Below, in pieces: positions 21,894 through 31,700 of a stretch of 64,000 nucleotides of DNA. A model generated the notes under the pieces. It was not told where the DNA came from. It made no database searches and saw nothing but the letters and a program-made list of their open reading frames with translations. Origin of the DNA: an uncultured Prevotella sp. (GTDB taxonomy: Bacteria > Bacteroidota > Bacteroidia > Bacteroidales > Bacteroidaceae); assembly GCA_900554835.1 (NCBI GenBank), contig USJD01000001.1, positions 62,001-126,000 on the forward strand, in the 5' to 3' direction. The number at the start of each line of letters is the position of its first letter. Within the stretch, counting starts at the first letter, position 1. Both the position numbers and the translations under genes were made by a program.

Positions 21894-23923
21894 GCGAAAT
21901 TGTAGTCCCAGAGAAAACAATTTGGGTTCCACCAAAGTATTCTGTCTTTGTTAAGCCAACAGAGTATCAAATGAGTGAAAGAAAGTTAGAAGGATATAGA
22001 AAACTTGCAGAGATTAAAGCGTATTATCAAAGAAATCCAATTAAATTTATGAGGGATATTCTTGGTGCGGAATTATTTGATGCACAGGCATATTGTATTG
22101 CGAAGAGTTGGACAACTCCATATACTCTTTGGGTGTGTTCAAGAGGTTATGGTAAATCGACCATAGTAGACCTTATTCTTATGTCAAAAGGTATGTTGTT
22201 TAATAACTATTGGAGTTATATAGCTTCTGGTTCTGGAGACCAAGCAATTTTAACATTTAAGACTCTTGAGAATATTGCAAATCAGAATATTGAATCTATG
22301 ACTGGTTTGACTGGTATTTTTAAGCAAGAAATTGAAGTTAAAAATGCTGCGGGTGATGGATTTGTGCATAATCCTTCTGGCCACTTTTATTCTTTATATA
22401 ATGGTTCTTTCACTAAAACTTTAAATAGTAATGTTGATAAGCGAAGAGGCGCTCGTGGTAATATGGTTGTTTTCGATGAGTGTGGATGGCTTGATCAAAA
22501 TATGATGCAAGTTTACGCTGCTTTTACTATTGTTAATAAAGATTTGAAACTTGGTGGTGACGTTGACCAAGATACTATTAAGACATTACCAAAAGAAGTG
22601 CCTAACCAATTATTTTATATATCTTCTGCATCTTCTGTAGATACTCCATTTTATGAAAAGTATCGAGATTTTTCTAAGCAAATGATACTTGGAAATAAGG
22701 ATTATTTTGTTGCAGATATAAATTGTGATGTTGTTATTAAAGGAACTGTTGGTGGTAAAATTTATCCTGCTTCTTTGTTGACTCAAGAAACTGTTGACTC
22801 AGAAATGAGAAATAATCCTGAGAAAGCATTGCGTGAGTATTATAACAGATTTACGCAAGATGGTGGAGTTGGACAAATTATTAAAAGAGCATGGATTACA
22901 AGAAATTCATACGCGAGAAAGCCTATATTATCTAATGATACGAATGAAAGAAAAATTGCGGTCTTTTATGACCCTGCTAGAAGCTCGGATAACTCTATTA
23001 TGTTGATTTGTGAACTTAGAGATGATGAAGAAAAGGGCTATATGTTAGATGTACTTAATTGTATTAGCTTTGTTGATATAGGGTTGAGGAGAAAAACACC
23101 GATGCGTTATCAAGAGCAAATGAAAGAGATCCATGATATTTTGGTTAATTATAATGGGGACGCTCTTGATTATGATAATATAGAAATTTTTATGGCAGAT
23201 GCTGGTGCTGGTGGTGGTGGTAACTCTTGGGTCGGAGACTCATTGATGGAAGATTGGACTGATAAATCTGGTAAGGTACATCGTGGGCTTATTGATAAAG
23301 AGTATTCCGAAGAATATGTAAAAAGATTCCCAAATGCGGTAAATAAATTAAGATTATTAAATCCAAGTGCATGGAAATCTGAGGCTTATGAGGCTCTTAT
23401 TAAGATGGTAGAAGCGGATTTAATAACATTCCCAGCGGAATATGATGGCAAGGGATACATCAATTTATTTGAAGTTGATGAGAAAACAAAAAAAAGAAAA
23501 ACTGATGAAATTAAGGCAAAATTGGATAAATTAACTATCTCTCAAGCTGAATATGAAGAAAAGCTTCAAGATGAATTAGACAAGATTGACCTTGGTAAGG
23601 TTAAAATGTATAGATTAAGCATAGATGAAGAAATTGCGCTTAAGCAAATTGATGCAATGAAAGAAGAGATTGTTAATATTTGTAGAACAAAACGTGATTC
23701 TGGTAAGGATGCATTTAAGCTCCCCTCTCATAAGGATGCAGACACAGGAGCAAGTGATGCAACTATGCATGATGACCGTGCCTATTGTCTTGCGTTAGCT
23801 GGATTATTTTTATCAGAAAAACGTGCAGAGCGTATTCGTAATAAGAAACGTACCCCAGATCATAGCATAATAGATATGCTCCCAGTTAGACAAGGGAAAC
23901 AAGTTAAAAAATTATTTGGATAA
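21890..23923 (+). CDS. terL: terminase large subunit (677 aa)
   Basis: Walker A-like SRGYGKSTIVDL near residue 85, Walker B MVVFDECGW near residue 187, and nuclease acidic residues in FYDPARSSDN (about 360), FMADAGAGGGGNSW (about 440) and DDRAYCLALAG near the C-terminus. Powers DNA packaging and cuts the concatemer. Long for the family because of a charged insert near 500-600. Followed 12 nt later by the portal gene. Confidence 0.9.
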   Translation: MSEIVVPEKTIWVPPKYSVFVKPTEYQMSERKLEGYRKLAEIKAYYQRNPIKFMRDILGAELFDAQAYCIAKSWTTPYTLWVCSRGYGKSTIVDLILMSKGMLFNNYWSYIASGSGDQAILTFKTLENIANQNIESMTGLTGIFKQEIEVKNAAGDGFVHNPSGHFYSLYNGSFTKTLNSNVDKRRGARGNMVVFDECGWLDQNMMQVYAAFTIVNKDLKLGGDVDQDTIKTLPKEVPNQLFYISSASSVDTPFYEKYRDFSKQMILGNKDYFVADINCDVVIKGTVGGKIYPASLLTQETVDSEMRNNPEKALREYYNRFTQDGGVGQIIKRAWITRNSYARKPILSNDTNERKIAVFYDPARSSDNSIMLICELRDDEEKGYMLDVLNCISFVDIGLRRKTPMRYQEQMKEIHDILVNYNGDALDYDNIEIFMADAGAGGGGNSWVGDSLMEDWTDKSGKVHRGLIDKEYSEEYVKRFPNAVNKLRLLNPSAWKSEAYEALIKMVEADLITFPAEYDGKGYINLFEVDEKTKKRKTDEIKAKLDKLTISQAEYEEKLQDELDKIDLGKVKMYRLSIDEEIALKQIDAMKEEIVNICRTKRDSGKDAFKLPSHKDADTGASDATMHDDRAYCLALAGLFLSEKRAERIRNKKRTPDHSIIDMLPVRQGKQVKKLFG

Positions 23924-23935
23924 GAAAGGAGGCCG

Positions 23936-25480
23936 ATGCCTTTGGAAACGTTTGAGCAAAAGAAGAAAAAATTAACAGAACAAGAGCGCATTGAGGCTCT
24001 CCAGAAAGATGAAAAAGCTAGAGCAAAATTTGCTGCGGTAAAAGATATTTTGCAGCTAATTGATTTAACTCAAAATCAATCTAGGTCTTATACAGTATAT
24101 TCTAAGGAAAATTTAAGATCTTATTTGCAGAATCCTTCCACGGAAGCGAACCAGAAAAACTTAAGGAATTTATCTGAATTTTTATATACTGTTAGTCATG
24201 TATATAGAAGATTGGTATTAAATAAGGCAAACCAATTTGATGCAAAAAGTTATATTGTTTATCCTAAATTAAATGATAATGGCGAAGTCGAAGAATCTTC
24301 TTATCAGAATTATATTAAGACCAGCAATTATGTTCAAGGGATGCATTTAGATACACAGATTCGTAAATGCTTAATTAAAGCATGGTTGGACGATGTTGTA
24401 TTTGGATTTTGTTATGGCAACCCAGAAGAAGATATGTTTTTTATACATATATTAGACCCTGATTATTGTAAAATTTCAAGTGTAGATTATTATAGTGGAA
24501 AAATAAATTTTGCATTTAACTTTTCATTTTTTGATGGTTCTAATAGTTTTTATCTTGATGTGTATGACCCTGTTTTTAAGAAGATGTATAATTCTTATAA
24601 ATCTGATAGTAAATTGCGTTGGCAAGAATTACCTCCCGAACAAACGTTTTGTTTAAAGATTAATGAAGATAACTTAAATTATCCTGTACCTCCATTTTCA
24701 GGCATGTTCAATTCTTTAATTGATCTTGTTGATTTATCTCAAATTCAAGCAGTTAAGGATGAGCTAAGTGCATATAAATTAATTTGGGCGAAGATTCCTA
24801 CGATTCAAGGATCAAATGAAGTTGATGATTTTGCAATAGATTTGGAGCTTGCTAATCAATTTTACGAAAAGTTATTAGGTATTATTCCAGAAGGTATTGC
24901 TATGGGTTTATCTCCAATGGATTTGGATAGTATTGACTTTAACCAGAATGCTGCTGAGGACACTAATATCGTTAATAAGGCATACGCAAATCTTATTGAA
25001 GCTAATGGAGATATTGTATTAAATTCAAATAAGATTACTAATAGTACAAGCTTTAAATATGCTATGATGGCCGAGAGCATGTCTGCAATGGCAGTTGTTT
25101 CTCAGTTTAATGTATGGGTTAACTTTTATATTAAACAGAATCTTGGGGTAGAAGATGTTATTGTTGAATTTTCTGATGTAAGTAAATATTTTAAAGATGA
25201 CAAGATTGAGCAATTATTAAAACTTGGACAATATGGTTTACCAGTTAAAATGCAGATGATTTCGTTATTAGGGGTTAATCCTGCTCAGTGTCGTGCTTTA
25301 GAATATCTTGAAGACAAACTTGGATTAGCTAAAACAAAGTGGGTTGCTCCACTTGTATCTTCAAATGTTCAGTCTGGTTTATCAGAGAATGGTGATGGTT
25401 CTGATGGAAGACCTCCAAGTGATGGGCCTTTGAGTGATGAAGGCGAAGCCACAAAAGATGGCGAGAAAAATGCAAAGTAA
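23936..25480 (+). CDS. portal protein (514 aa)
   Basis: Follows TerL at 12 nt with AAGGAGG. Size, order and helical character fit a portal: an N-terminal clip-like part, a core with YSKENLRSYLQNPSTE, LDPDYCKISSVDYYSGKINF and a helical wing, and a disordered Gly/Asp/Ser-rich tail from about 480. Forms the dodecameric DNA gate. Called mainly from position and general pattern. Confidence 0.8.
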   Translation: MPLETFEQKKKKLTEQERIEALQKDEKARAKFAAVKDILQLIDLTQNQSRSYTVYSKENLRSYLQNPSTEANQKNLRNLSEFLYTVSHVYRRLVLNKANQFDAKSYIVYPKLNDNGEVEESSYQNYIKTSNYVQGMHLDTQIRKCLIKAWLDDVVFGFCYGNPEEDMFFIHILDPDYCKISSVDYYSGKINFAFNFSFFDGSNSFYLDVYDPVFKKMYNSYKSDSKLRWQELPPEQTFCLKINEDNLNYPVPPFSGMFNSLIDLVDLSQIQAVKDELSAYKLIWAKIPTIQGSNEVDDFAIDLELANQFYEKLLGIIPEGIAMGLSPMDLDSIDFNQNAAEDTNIVNKAYANLIEANGDIVLNSNKITNSTSFKYAMMAESMSAMAVVSQFNVWVNFYIKQNLGVEDVIVEFSDVSKYFKDDKIEQLLKLGQYGLPVKMQMISLLGVNPAQCRALEYLEDKLGLAKTKWVAPLVSSNVQSGLSENGDGSDGRPPSDGPLSDEGEATKDGEKNAK

Positions 25481-25492
25481 GGAGGAATTGCC

Positions 25493-25669
25493 ATGAATTC
25501 TAAGAAATTTATTGTTACAAAAGATCCTGAAGTGGCAAAGAAGCTTGCTTCTATTTTTAAGCAAATAAGTGATAATAATGGTTCGTGGGTTTTTATAAAT
25601 GCACCTACGAATTTTAATTTTGCCGAATATGGCAAAAAAATAGCATTTACTAATATTTTATGTCTGTAA
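25493..25669 (+). CDS. small hypothetical protein (58 aa)
   Basis: MNSKKFIVTKDPEVAKKLAS and a short beta part ending NILCL, preceded by AAGGAGG. It is placed between the portal and protease genes, where small proteins of unknown role often sit. No family recognised. Confidence 0.55.
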   Translation: MNSKKFIVTKDPEVAKKLASIFKQISDNNGSWVFINAPTNFNFAEYGKKIAFTNILCL

Positions 25670-25716
25670 TCTCTTTTTAGAGTTTATAGTTATTCTGCAA
25701 GAAAGGAGGAAATTAC

Positions 25717-27393
25717 ATGCATAAAATTTTAACGCTTGATAATTTATATCAGTTCTTTGTAGAACAAAATAAGTCTGTTAATTTTAGCTCTAAAGAAAAA
25801 GGACAGCCAATTGTTGTTTCTACTCCTGCAAATTTTGAAGTATCAGATAATGATATGCCGGGTATGCTTAAATTAAAATTCAAGGTTTGTCATACTGAAA
25901 CCAATAGAAATGGGAGCCATATTTCTAAAGAGAATATGGAAACTGCTATGCCTACTTTGAAGTATAGACCAGTTTTAGCTTATATTCATCAGCTTGATGA
26001 TGGGACATATGACTTTTATGCTCACAATATGGAAATAGAAGAGGATGAATATGGTGATGAAAAGATAGTTTATACAGAGAAGCAAGTTGGATGTTTTACG
26101 GTTGATGAGCCATGGCTTGAATATGATGAAAAGAATGATAAAACATATGTTAATGCATATGCCGTTATTCCTGAAGAATATACTGAGGCGGCGAATATTA
26201 TTCGTAGAAAGAATGGTACAAAGGTAAGTTGTGAGTTAGTTATCAACGAACTTGCTTATAATGCTAAAGAAAAATATCTTGATATAACTGATTTTTATTT
26301 TGGCGGTTGTACTCTATTGGGTTGTGATGAACATGGTAATCCCATAGGGGAAGGCATGTTAGGCGCAAGAGCTGATATTGCAGATTTCTGTCAGCAGGAA
26401 CCTGTATTTAATTATCAAGAAAAATTGGTTGAAATACTAGGCAAACTTGATAGTACATTGTCTAATTTCAATAAAAACAATACGAAAGGAGTGAAAGAAG
26501 AAATGGGACATTTTGAGGAGCTTCTAGAAAAGTATGGTTTTACCGCAGAAGAGATAGATTTTGATTATGCAAATATGTCAGATGAAGAGCTTGATGCGGC
26601 GTTTGAAGAGTTTAAGAATAAGAAGTATGATGATGACGATCCCGATGCTGGTGATGGTACTGATCCTGCAGAGGGGACTGATCCCACAGATGAAACTGAT
26701 CCGACTGATGATGAAAAAGATCCTGAAGAAGACCCCGAGGAAGATGAACCCGAAGATGACGATGAGTCTAAAAAGAAGGGCGAAAATTTTGTAAAGACTT
26801 TTAAGGTTGAAATTTCTCATGAGGATATTAGATATGCTCTTTATAATCTTCTTGGGGAGTATGAAGAGAATGATAATGAATGGTATGGGATTTATGCTGT
26901 TTTTGATAACTATTTTATAATGCAGGGTTGGATTTATGGAAAATTCTATAAGCAAGGTTATGCTATTGATGGTGAGAATGTATCTCTTGAGGGTGAGCGC
27001 ACAGAACTATTCCAGATGCTATTAACTGAATCTGAGAAGTTGGCTGTTGATAAGCTACGTGGTGATTATGCTGAGTTAGAAGCAAAGTATAATGAATTGA
27101 AGACCTTTAAGGATAATTACGATGCTGCAGAGCAAAAGGCCGCTAAGGATACTATTTTTGCTGATGAGGCATATGAGAGCATTAGAGAATCTGATGAATT
27201 TAAAGCTCTTATGAGTGATGCTGAAAAGTATTCTGTTGAAGAGATTCAAAATAAGTGTGATTTACTATTTGCTGCAAGTGTAAAGAAAGCTAAGTTTGCT
27301 GCAAAGGATAAGAAATCTCATAGTCTTGGATTTAACTTTAGTAAAAAGGAAGATAAAAAATCTTCTGCATATGGCACATTATTCGATAAATAA
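25717..27393 (+). CDS. head maturation protease fused to scaffold (558 aa)
   Basis: Residues 1-215 resemble XkdF-type prohead proteases (VCHTETNRNGSHISKENMET, VLAYIHQL, VSCELVI...YFGGCTLLG). Residues 263-558 are acidic and coiled, with a Glu/Asp/Pro/Thr-rich linker (300-345), as in scaffold proteins. An internal ribosome site and ATG at 26503 could give a separate scaffold. Protease and scaffold act in procapsid assembly. AAAGGAGG precedes the ATG. Confidence 0.75.
   Translation: MHKILTLDNLYQFFVEQNKSVNFSSKEKGQPIVVSTPANFEVSDNDMPGMLKLKFKVCHTETNRNGSHISKENMETAMPTLKYRPVLAYIHQLDDGTYDFYAHNMEIEEDEYGDEKIVYTEKQVGCFTVDEPWLEYDEKNDKTYVNAYAVIPEEYTEAANIIRRKNGTKVSCELVINELAYNAKEKYLDITDFYFGGCTLLGCDEHGNPIGEGMLGARADIADFCQQEPVFNYQEKLVEILGKLDSTLSNFNKNNTKGVKEEMGHFEELLEKYGFTAEEIDFDYANMSDEELDAAFEEFKNKKYDDDDPDAGDGTDPAEGTDPTDETDPTDDEKDPEEDPEEDEPEDDDESKKKGENFVKTFKVEISHEDIRYALYNLLGEYEENDNEWYGIYAVFDNYFIMQGWIYGKFYKQGYAIDGENVSLEGERTELFQMLLTESEKLAVDKLRGDYAELEAKYNELKTFKDNYDAAEQKAAKDTIFADEAYESIRESDEFKALMSDAEKYSVEEIQNKCDLLFAASVKKAKFAAKDKKSHSLGFNFSKKEDKKSSAYGTLFDK
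26485..27393 (+). promoter_or_regulatory. internal ribosome site and start for a nested scaffold protein
   Basis: AAAGGAG at 26485-26491 stands 11 nt before an in-frame ATG at 26503 (residue 263), exactly at the junction between the protease and the acidic scaffold part. Nested protease/scaffold genes are established in other phages (lambda C/Nu3). The product would be 296 residues. Confidence 0.55.
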
Positions 27394-27410
27394 TGCCAAA
27401 TTTTGTAAAG

Positions 27411-27437
27411 AACAGGTTGTTGATACCTGTTTTTGTT
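27411..27437 (+). terminator. intrinsic terminator before the capsid genes
   Basis: AACAGGT, 7-nt loop, ACCTGTT, then TTTGTTAT. It lies 18 nt after the protease-scaffold stop. Confidence 0.6.
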
Positions 27438-27479
27438 ATATTTAAATAAAAATTTTAATTATGAAAGGAAATGAAAAGT

Positions 27480-27992
27480 ATGAACGTTTTTGACGAAATT
27501 AATGTTGCTAAGCATGTAGTGGCAGAATCTAGCTTAATTAAGGCTACTAGTACTGGACATATTTATAGCTTAAGAGCAATTGCTAATACCGATAATGGCT
27601 CCATCGTTTCTAGAGGTGCTTTTGAAGAGGAACAGATTTTTAAGGCAAAGGCTTATGCTGCAGGAGAGCAGCCCCTCTTTGTCCTAACTCCTCCTATTGG
27701 CTATAATTCTGATCGTAGAAGCTATCAGGATGAGTGCTATTTCTACAATAAGACTGGCGAGGTCATGAGAGCTTACGAGCTTTGTGAGGGCGATATTTTC
27801 ACTGTTTCTTCTGAAGCTATTACTGCTCTTGCAGAGGCTCCTGTTGTTGGCAACTATGTTAGTGTGGATAGCGGTCTTTATAAGGAAGCTGCTACTGCAG
27901 GTACTTCTGGTTTTGTTGGTCAGATTATTGAAAAGGTCAGCTATACTAATTCTGTTTCTTACAGAATTTTTGTCGTTAAGACCGGTGTATAA
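27480..27992 (+). CDS. capsid decoration / head-stabilising protein (170 aa)
   Basis: MNVFDEINVAKHVVAESSLI ...; a beta-rich protein just before the major capsid gene, with LFVLTPPIGYNSDRRSYQDE. Codon use shifts toward highly expressed style here. GAAAGGA lies before both ATGs at 27471 and 27480; the second has better spacing. Decoration role is inferred from place and expression. Confidence 0.6.
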   Translation: MNVFDEINVAKHVVAESSLIKATSTGHIYSLRAIANTDNGSIVSRGAFEEEQIFKAKAYAAGEQPLFVLTPPIGYNSDRRSYQDECYFYNKTGEVMRAYELCEGDIFTVSSEAITALAEAPVVGNYVSVDSGLYKEAATAGTSGFVGQIIEKVSYTNSVSYRIFVVKTGV

Positions 27993-28021
27993 TTGAAGGA
28001 TTAAGGAAGGAGGAAATAATT

Positions 28022-29113
28022 ATGAAGAAATTTATGCAGTTTGATATGAACGTTAGAGACGTTTTTGAAAATAATGAAAGTGATTATACTGCTTTCAATC
28101 AGCTAATGCTTGATTATGCTCATGATGCTCTTGATGGTGTTAGTGCTAAGGAAGCGAATAAGAAGATAGTAGAAATTTTCCGTAATGTTATTGGTTGCGA
28201 CGAGAAGTCCACTAAGGCAGAAGTTCGTAGAGGTATTCGTAGAAATCAGGCAGTCCTTTTCGACCTAATCGAAGAGGTTATTGATGATGCCCTAATCAGC
28301 GGCTGGCAGGAGAATCCTTTCTTCAGAGAGTATGTTGATACTAAGAACATGGCTCTTGGCGATAAGAATGAATTCTATGTTCCTGATGACAGTGTTCTTT
28401 CTGTTATGAAGGTTAGTGGTAATCACCACGATATAATCAGACAGAGACTCGGTGCTGGTAAGACCTTCTCCGTTGAGACTAGCTGGTATGCCGTTAAGGT
28501 TTATGCTGAGTTTGAGAGACTTCTAACTGGTGTTGAAGATTTCGCAACTCTAGTTGGTAAGATTACTGAGGCATTTGACCGTTACGTCAATCAGGCTCTA
28601 TATGAGGCTCTAATAGGTGTTGGTTCTGGCCTAGGTGCTCAGTGGTATAAGTCTTCTGTTCTTAATGATACTACTAAGGAAACCCTACGTACTTTAGTTA
28701 TGGATGTTGGTATGGCTACTGGTAAGGAAGTTGTTATCATGGGTACTTATGCTGCTCTATCTAAGGTTTATGACCTTACCAATGTTTCTTGGGCTTCTGG
28801 CGATATGAAGAACGAGAAGTACACCACTGGTCGTTTCGGCTATTGGGAAGGCATCCGTCTTGTTGAGCTTAAGCAGGGCTTCAAGCTTAATGACACTACT
28901 CAGTATCTAATTGCCAATGATGTTCTATTCATTATGCCTGTTGGTATTGAACCCATGATTAAATTGGTGTACGAAGGTGACACTCAGATGTATCAGGTTC
29001 AGGATGCTGGTGAGCATATGGATATGACATATGATTACGAGGTTCAGACCAAGATGGGTGTTGGCGTTATCACCAACCAGAAGTTTGGTTATTGGAAGAT
29101 TCTCACTGCTTAA
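28022..29113 (+). CDS. major capsid protein (363 aa)
   Basis: Large, strongly expressed structural gene after AAGGAGG with clearly optimised codons (CTA, GGT, GTT). The order protease-scaffold, decoration, capsid is canonical. Residues include SGWQENPFFREYVDTKNMAL and a C-terminal VGVITNQKFGYWKIL strand typical of HK97-fold proteins (E-loop and P-domain pattern). Forms the icosahedral shell. Confidence 0.8.
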   Translation: MKKFMQFDMNVRDVFENNESDYTAFNQLMLDYAHDALDGVSAKEANKKIVEIFRNVIGCDEKSTKAEVRRGIRRNQAVLFDLIEEVIDDALISGWQENPFFREYVDTKNMALGDKNEFYVPDDSVLSVMKVSGNHHDIIRQRLGAGKTFSVETSWYAVKVYAEFERLLTGVEDFATLVGKITEAFDRYVNQALYEALIGVGSGLGAQWYKSSVLNDTTKETLRTLVMDVGMATGKEVVIMGTYAALSKVYDLTNVSWASGDMKNEKYTTGRFGYWEGIRLVELKQGFKLNDTTQYLIANDVLFIMPVGIEPMIKLVYEGDTQMYQVQDAGEHMDMTYDYEVQTKMGVGVITNQKFGYWKILTA

Positions 29114-29116
29114 TTT

Positions 29117-29132
29117 ACAATACAAAATTAAT
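29117..29132 (+). promoter_or_regulatory. dispersed motif copy ACAATACAAAATTAAT
   Basis: Directly after the major capsid stop and 30 nt before the next start; no sigma-A box is seen nearby. A candidate late signal. Confidence 0.55.
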
Positions 29133-29161
29133 TATAAAAGGATTAAAAGGAGAAATTTAAT

Positions 29162-29680
29162 ATGGCGAATACAAGAACTAAAAAGACAGAAACTGATGCG
29201 GCTGTTGAGAAGCCTCAGAAAAAAGAACTACGTAAGTTTGCACAAGATGATTTAATTTTGTGTAAATCTGTTACATATGGCGAATTGCTATTACCCGGTA
29301 AGAAGTCAAAGCTTCTTTATATTTGGTCAAATTATGGTGATACTACCGAAGTAGAGTTCCAAGACCTTCAGGCTCTTAGATCTACTAGGTCTACTTATCT
29401 TATGAATCCATACTTTGTCATTGAAGATGAGGGATTGCTTGATCAGTGGCCTGAGTTAAAAGCAGTATATGATAAGACTATGGCACTTGATATAGACGGG
29501 CTGTTCTCTCTCCCAATTAATCAATTTAAGAAGAAACTTCGTGATATGCCTATTGGTTTTAGAGAACCAGTTAAGAATATTGCTGGGGAAAAGATTCGTG
29601 ACGGTTCTTTAGATAGTATCGCTAAGATTAAAGCAATTGATGAAGCTCTTGGAACAGAACTAAGACTAATGATTGAATAA
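29162..29680 (+). CDS. head-associated protein (172 aa)
   Basis: Basic disordered N-terminus (MANTRTKKTETDAAVEKPQK) then a globular part with SVTYGELLLPGKKSKLLYIW. It follows the capsid gene after the motif and AAAAGGAG. Probably a minor head or connector protein; the family is not recognised. Confidence 0.5.
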   Translation: MANTRTKKTETDAAVEKPQKKELRKFAQDDLILCKSVTYGELLLPGKKSKLLYIWSNYGDTTEVEFQDLQALRSTRSTYLMNPYFVIEDEGLLDQWPELKAVYDKTMALDIDGLFSLPINQFKKKLRDMPIGFREPVKNIAGEKIRDGSLDSIAKIKAIDEALGTELRLMIE

Positions 29681-29694
29681 TAGGAGGTAGTAGC

Positions 29695-30117
29695 ATGACC
29701 ACCTATGATGAAATTTATAATCGTTGCGCTAGATATTTGACGGATTTTGAATTAGCCGAGATTTCACAGGAAGATGCAGATGCTATGTTTCATGAGTGGA
29801 TGGTAGGTGCTATCTCTAAATTCAGGAAATGTAAGAATGATTTGTCCGATAGGGATGATGAGTTAAGAGTATTCAATGTTGATTTGCTAGACATCGAGAA
29901 AGAGATATTGGCTGTAATGATGGCTCGTGAATGGTTAGCTCCTCAATTAAATTCTGCCTTAATAACAAAACAAGTTTTTGGTGGGAAAGAGGAAAAATAT
30001 TATTCTCAAGCGGCGCATTTATCTAGCCTTGAAACTAGAGATGAAAAATTGAAACTTGAAGCTCAAAAACTTCATCGTGATTATACTTATGGCAACAATT
30101 CATATTTGGAGGGATGA
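29695..30117 (+). CDS. head-tail connector protein (140 aa)
   Basis: Helical protein with YNRCARYLTDFELAEISQED, resembling the adaptor (gp6/gp15-like) connectors by size, helix content and position after the capsid gene. Preceded by AGGAGG. Called from position. Confidence 0.5.
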   Translation: MTTYDEIYNRCARYLTDFELAEISQEDADAMFHEWMVGAISKFRKCKNDLSDRDDELRVFNVDLLDIEKEILAVMMAREWLAPQLNSALITKQVFGGKEEKYYSQAAHLSSLETRDEKLKLEAQKLHRDYTYGNNSYLEG

Positions 30118-30120
30118 TCA

Positions 30121-30417
30121 ATGAATAGTATTTATGGAGAAATCCCTTCTGATCAAATTCAAGCGCAAAAGAGGTATTTTTATGGGGCCATTATTTCATG
30201 TTTATATCAAAAGGAAAATAATGACCCCTTTTTAGATGCACATCTGCAGACTTTAATTAATCAAGTTGGCGGGTCAAATAAATTATTTAATTATCAACCC
30301 GAGGTATTATCTATTATTAGTTGTTTAGAGACGGCACGTTCTGAACCTGTACAGTTTAGAAAGGCTATACTTGATGCAGCTAATTTAGTAAATTCTTTAG
30401 GGGATGGTGATAGGTAA
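30121..30417 (+). CDS. small neck-region protein (98 aa)
   Basis: MNSIYGEIPSDQIQAQKRYF and a helical body; ribosome site AGGGATGATC spans the previous stop. The stop overlaps the next ATG (TAATG). A connector component is likely from position only. Confidence 0.5.
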   Translation: MNSIYGEIPSDQIQAQKRYFYGAIISCLYQKENNDPFLDAHLQTLINQVGGSNKLFNYQPEVLSIISCLETARSEPVQFRKAILDAANLVNSLGDGDR

Positions 30418-31700
30418 TGTTGGATACTTTTAAAGCTCGTATGGCTCGTCAAGGGGGCTCTCAAAATAAGGCTTATTTAAAGCAATCTGATATGGTGATT
30501 GATGCAACATTTATGCGTGATCCAGCCTATCGAAGAGTAATTATTACACATGCTCCGAGTGATATATATAATGAAGAGTTTGATGCTAAGTATTTAGTTG
30601 AATCATATTATAATATTACAAAGGATGAGGTTTCTTATTATCTTCAGTTTCGTCCTCATGTGCAGGTTCCAATTGGATCTTATGTGGATATCCCTGATGA
30701 TAATGATGTTTTAGAGCGATGGTTAATTGTGGCTTATGATGATAGACCACAATTCCCGCTTTATTATATCCTCAAGTGTAATTGGACTTTGAAATGGATT
30801 TATAACGGGAAAGTGTATAAAGTATTGGGAGCATTAAGAAATCAAAACTCTTACAATAGTGGTGAATGGACAGATTATCTTACTACTAGTGTTGAGAATC
30901 AGAATAAATTTTGGATGCCAACAACCCCTTATACTCAGACTCTTAATTATGGTCAGCGTGTTCTTATCAATGATACAGGACGAGAGATTCCTCTTGCGTG
31001 GAGAGTTTCAAAGGTTGAGGATGTGCAACCTAGAGGAATAACAAAATTAACCTTTGCACAACAGCTTGCTACTCTTCAGGAGGATTGCGGCAAATATGGC
31101 CTAGCAAATTGGTGTACGGTAGCAGATCGTGTGTTACCAAAACCAGAAGCATGTATGACATGTCCTCTTAAGGAACCTGAATATATTGATGCAGGTATTG
31201 AGATGCCTAAACCCGAACTGCCACGCGGTAAAATTATTTATAATGGCAAAGACGCTACGTTACGTGTCGGTGGTGGATCAAAGACCTTAACTGCAATGTT
31301 TTGGGATGTTAATAAACAAGAATATGTAACTAAAAAGCCTACTTGGAAGTTATCGTATATGGATAATGATAAATTATTATGCTCGATGGTTCTGAGTTTT
31401 ACTGGTATTACTTGGGATGTAGCTTTGGCAGATGATTGCCCAAGTAATATTGTATTAAACCCATTGAAGTTTGATGATGACATAGCAACTTCGAGTAAGG
31501 TTGATGGATGTGAGATTACTTGTTTATCTGATAATAAAGAGATATTTCAAATACATGTCGCTCCTGCGGATGATAACCTTGATGCTTTGAAATTAAGATG
31601 TTTACAATTATATAACATGGTTGGAAAGATAATTTTAGTTTCTGCACAGGATGCTTTGGAGCAATATACTGTTGATTTAAAGATGGAGGTGGTTAGTTAA
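30417..31700 (+). CDS. connector / tail-completion-type protein with Ig-like C-terminus (427 aa)
   Basis: Residues 1-260 are a beta-rich part with DIYNEEFDAKYLVESYYNIT, QFRPHVQVPIGSYVDI and a CMTC pair. Residues 275-380 (GKDATLRVGGGSKTLTAMFW, then KPTWKLSY) look like a bacterial Ig domain, common on virion surfaces. Probably a head-closure protein. Overlaps both neighbours. Confidence 0.5.
   Translation: MLDTFKARMARQGGSQNKAYLKQSDMVIDATFMRDPAYRRVIITHAPSDIYNEEFDAKYLVESYYNITKDEVSYYLQFRPHVQVPIGSYVDIPDDNDVLERWLIVAYDDRPQFPLYYILKCNWTLKWIYNGKVYKVLGALRNQNSYNSGEWTDYLTTSVENQNKFWMPTTPYTQTLNYGQRVLINDTGREIPLAWRVSKVEDVQPRGITKLTFAQQLATLQEDCGKYGLANWCTVADRVLPKPEACMTCPLKEPEYIDAGIEMPKPELPRGKIIYNGKDATLRVGGGSKTLTAMFWDVNKQEYVTKKPTWKLSYMDNDKLLCSMVLSFTGITWDVALADDCPSNIVLNPLKFDDDIATSSKVDGCEITCLSDNKEIFQIHVAPADDNLDALKLRCLQLYNMVGKIILVSAQDALEQYTVDLKMEVVS

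Noticed and set aside
26561..26955. Met/Leu/Ile-rich frames on both strands in the scaffold region
   Set aside because: Products of the Asp/Glu-rich repeat read in other phases.
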